Source: Chloroflexota bacterium | GTDB lineage: Bacteria; Chloroflexota; Anaerolineae; Anaerolineales; Villigracilaceae | NCBI GenBank assembly: GCA_021824575.1 | Contig: JAKAKJ010000083.1 | Location: 1 to 64,000, forward strand | Length of the DNA: 64,000 nucleotides | Direction: 5' to 3' | In this document: positions 63,245-64,000 of the stretch, piece after piece | Layout: each line of letters opens with the position of its first letter | Numbering within the stretch: position 1 is the first letter of the stretch | Notes under the pieces: generated by a model | Databases searched by the model: none | Told to the model about the DNA's origin: nothing | Seen by the model: only the letters and a program-made list of their open reading frames with translations | Translations under genes and position numbers: made by a program

Positions 63245-64000
63245 ATGTGGCACAGCCTTCGAGTACGTCTAAGTTTGATCTTTATCGGATTGACCGTCAT
63301 CCCTTTGATCGCCGTGGGCATTTTCCTCGGCGGGAGCACGTATGCGACTGACAGATCCGAAGCCATCACTTTGCAAAGCCAGGTGGCGCAGAGCGCGGGT
63401 GCCAAGGTCGCAGACTACTTTCAAGGATTGAATCAAAATCTGTTTGACTTGAGCGATCAAATCCGCAACCTGAGCATTCCCGACCGCAGCCTTTATCAAA
63501 GCCTCGTTCTCAACGAGCTGAACTTTGGCCCCAATGGGAACGATTACGAGGAGATAACGTTGCTCGATCCGCAGGGACACGAGATCGTCCGCGCCACTCA
63601 TCAGGGTTTCGTACCCGACGACCAGCTTCTGGATCATTCCAAACTGGATGATTATCTCCAGCCGCTCAACACCCGGCAGACCTATTATGGTTTTGCAAGT
63701 GCCAGTTCTCCTACAAGCGAACCATTTCTCATCATATCCATGCCCCTGTATCAACCCGGCAACGGGCGCACCGCACAATTAAGCGGCGTGTTGATTGGCG
63801 AGGTCAGACTCTCCCCGCTGGCGAACCTGTTGGCCCAGATACAACCGATATCAGGCGAAACACTTTACATTACAGACGCTTCCGGAAAAGTGATTGCCCA
63901 TCAGGATCGCTCATTCAACTTTCTAAATGCACGCATTGTTCTGCCGACTGGCGCCAATATTCAACCCGGCCTAAATGGCACAAGCGCCGTGATCGCCGTC
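63245..64000 (+). CDS. membrane sensor with Cache-type extracellular domain (N-terminal part, runs off window)
   Basis: The ATG at 63245 opens a frame without stops to the end of the window (252 codons). A membrane helix (LSLIFIGLTVIPLIAVGIFL) is followed by an extracellular double-Cache-like domain (about 35-250): helical lead, EEITLLDPQGHEIVRATHQG, SASSPTSEPFLIISMPLY, and GETLYITDASGKVIAHQD. It lies 31 nt after the previous gene in the same operon. The missing C-terminus could carry the kinase that the upstream GAF proteins lack, but this cannot be seen. Confidence 0.85.
   Translation, partial: MWHSLRVRLSLIFIGLTVIPLIAVGIFLGGSTYATDRSEAITLQSQVAQSAGAKVADYFQGLNQNLFDLSDQIRNLSIPDRSLYQSLVLNELNFGPNGNDYEEITLLDPQGHEIVRATHQGFVPDDQLLDHSKLDDYLQPLNTRQTYYGFASASSPTSEPFLIISMPLYQPGNGRTAQLSGVLIGEVRLSPLANLLAQIQPISGETLYITDASGKVIAHQDRSFNFLNARIVLPTGANIQPGLNGTSAVIAV

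Noticed and set aside
63068..63405. Minus-strand frames at the junction of the last two genes
   Set aside because: They are antisense to the 457-residue sensor and the partial sensor gene, which have clear domains.

Overview
The window looks like one contiguous chromosome segment of moderate GC from an environmental bacterium. The protein families point to Chloroflexota, probably Anaerolineae: Thr/Pro-rich linkers on secreted proteins and lipoproteins, strings of GAF domains, GlsB/VIT/RNB stress genes, and sugar ABC lipoproteins of this style. This is inferred from family content and was not tested by any search.

Layout. 0.1-8.5 kb is housekeeping and transport: a membrane-anchored secreted protein, an alkaline-phosphatase-superfamily enzyme, a MalF/MalG-type sugar ABC system without its ATPase, a putative papain-fold secreted protein, a HAD phosphatase, a polyprenyl diphosphate synthase and tRNA-Gly(CCC) with promoter and terminator. 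8.6-27.3 kb is an accessory island. It is dominated by a 4,060-residue secreted RHS/YD-repeat protein with a variable C-terminal tip, followed by two small candidate immunity ORFs, a translationally coupled pair of tyrosine recombinases, an orphan RHS tip with two small membrane-protein genes, and a broken copy of the RHS core. Related small excisionase-like HTH sequences lie at both edges, one intact and one relict. 27.4-30.6 kb (minus strand) holds an overlapping glycosyltransferase and GH130 pair.

31.5-44.2 kb is a regulatory and stress block: a PAS-GAF histidine kinase with NarL-type regulator, a PAS-GGDEF diguanylate cyclase, a stand-alone receiver, GlsB/YeaQ-like and zinc-ribbon proteins, a B12-binding radical SAM enzyme, a 53-residue basic protein, a VIT/CCC1 metal transporter, an RNB exoribonuclease and an MgtA-type P-type ATPase. 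Three copies of a related ~70-bp repeat with hairpin potential lie between genes of this block.

44.5-55.3 kb is an L-arabinose island: a LacI-type regulator with a clear promoter and an operator palindrome over its own start, a sugar-binding lipoprotein, a single-domain ATPase, a permease, araA, a degenerate M24-like protein, an FGGY kinase and araD. A transglutaminase-like lipoprotein gene is interposed on the minus strand. A degenerate tRNA-Gly-like sequence, still with promoter and terminator, follows.

55.5-64.0 kb is one tightly packed operon: two receiver proteins, a 1,299-residue multi-GAF sensor, two membrane proteins with GAF domains and no output domain, and the start of a further sensor that runs off the window. 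All three complete sensors end in the same truncated GAF stub. The best candidates for undescribed biology are this GAF-stub assembly and the RHS protein whose YD-repeat shell is interrupted by about 6 kb of adhesion-like modules.
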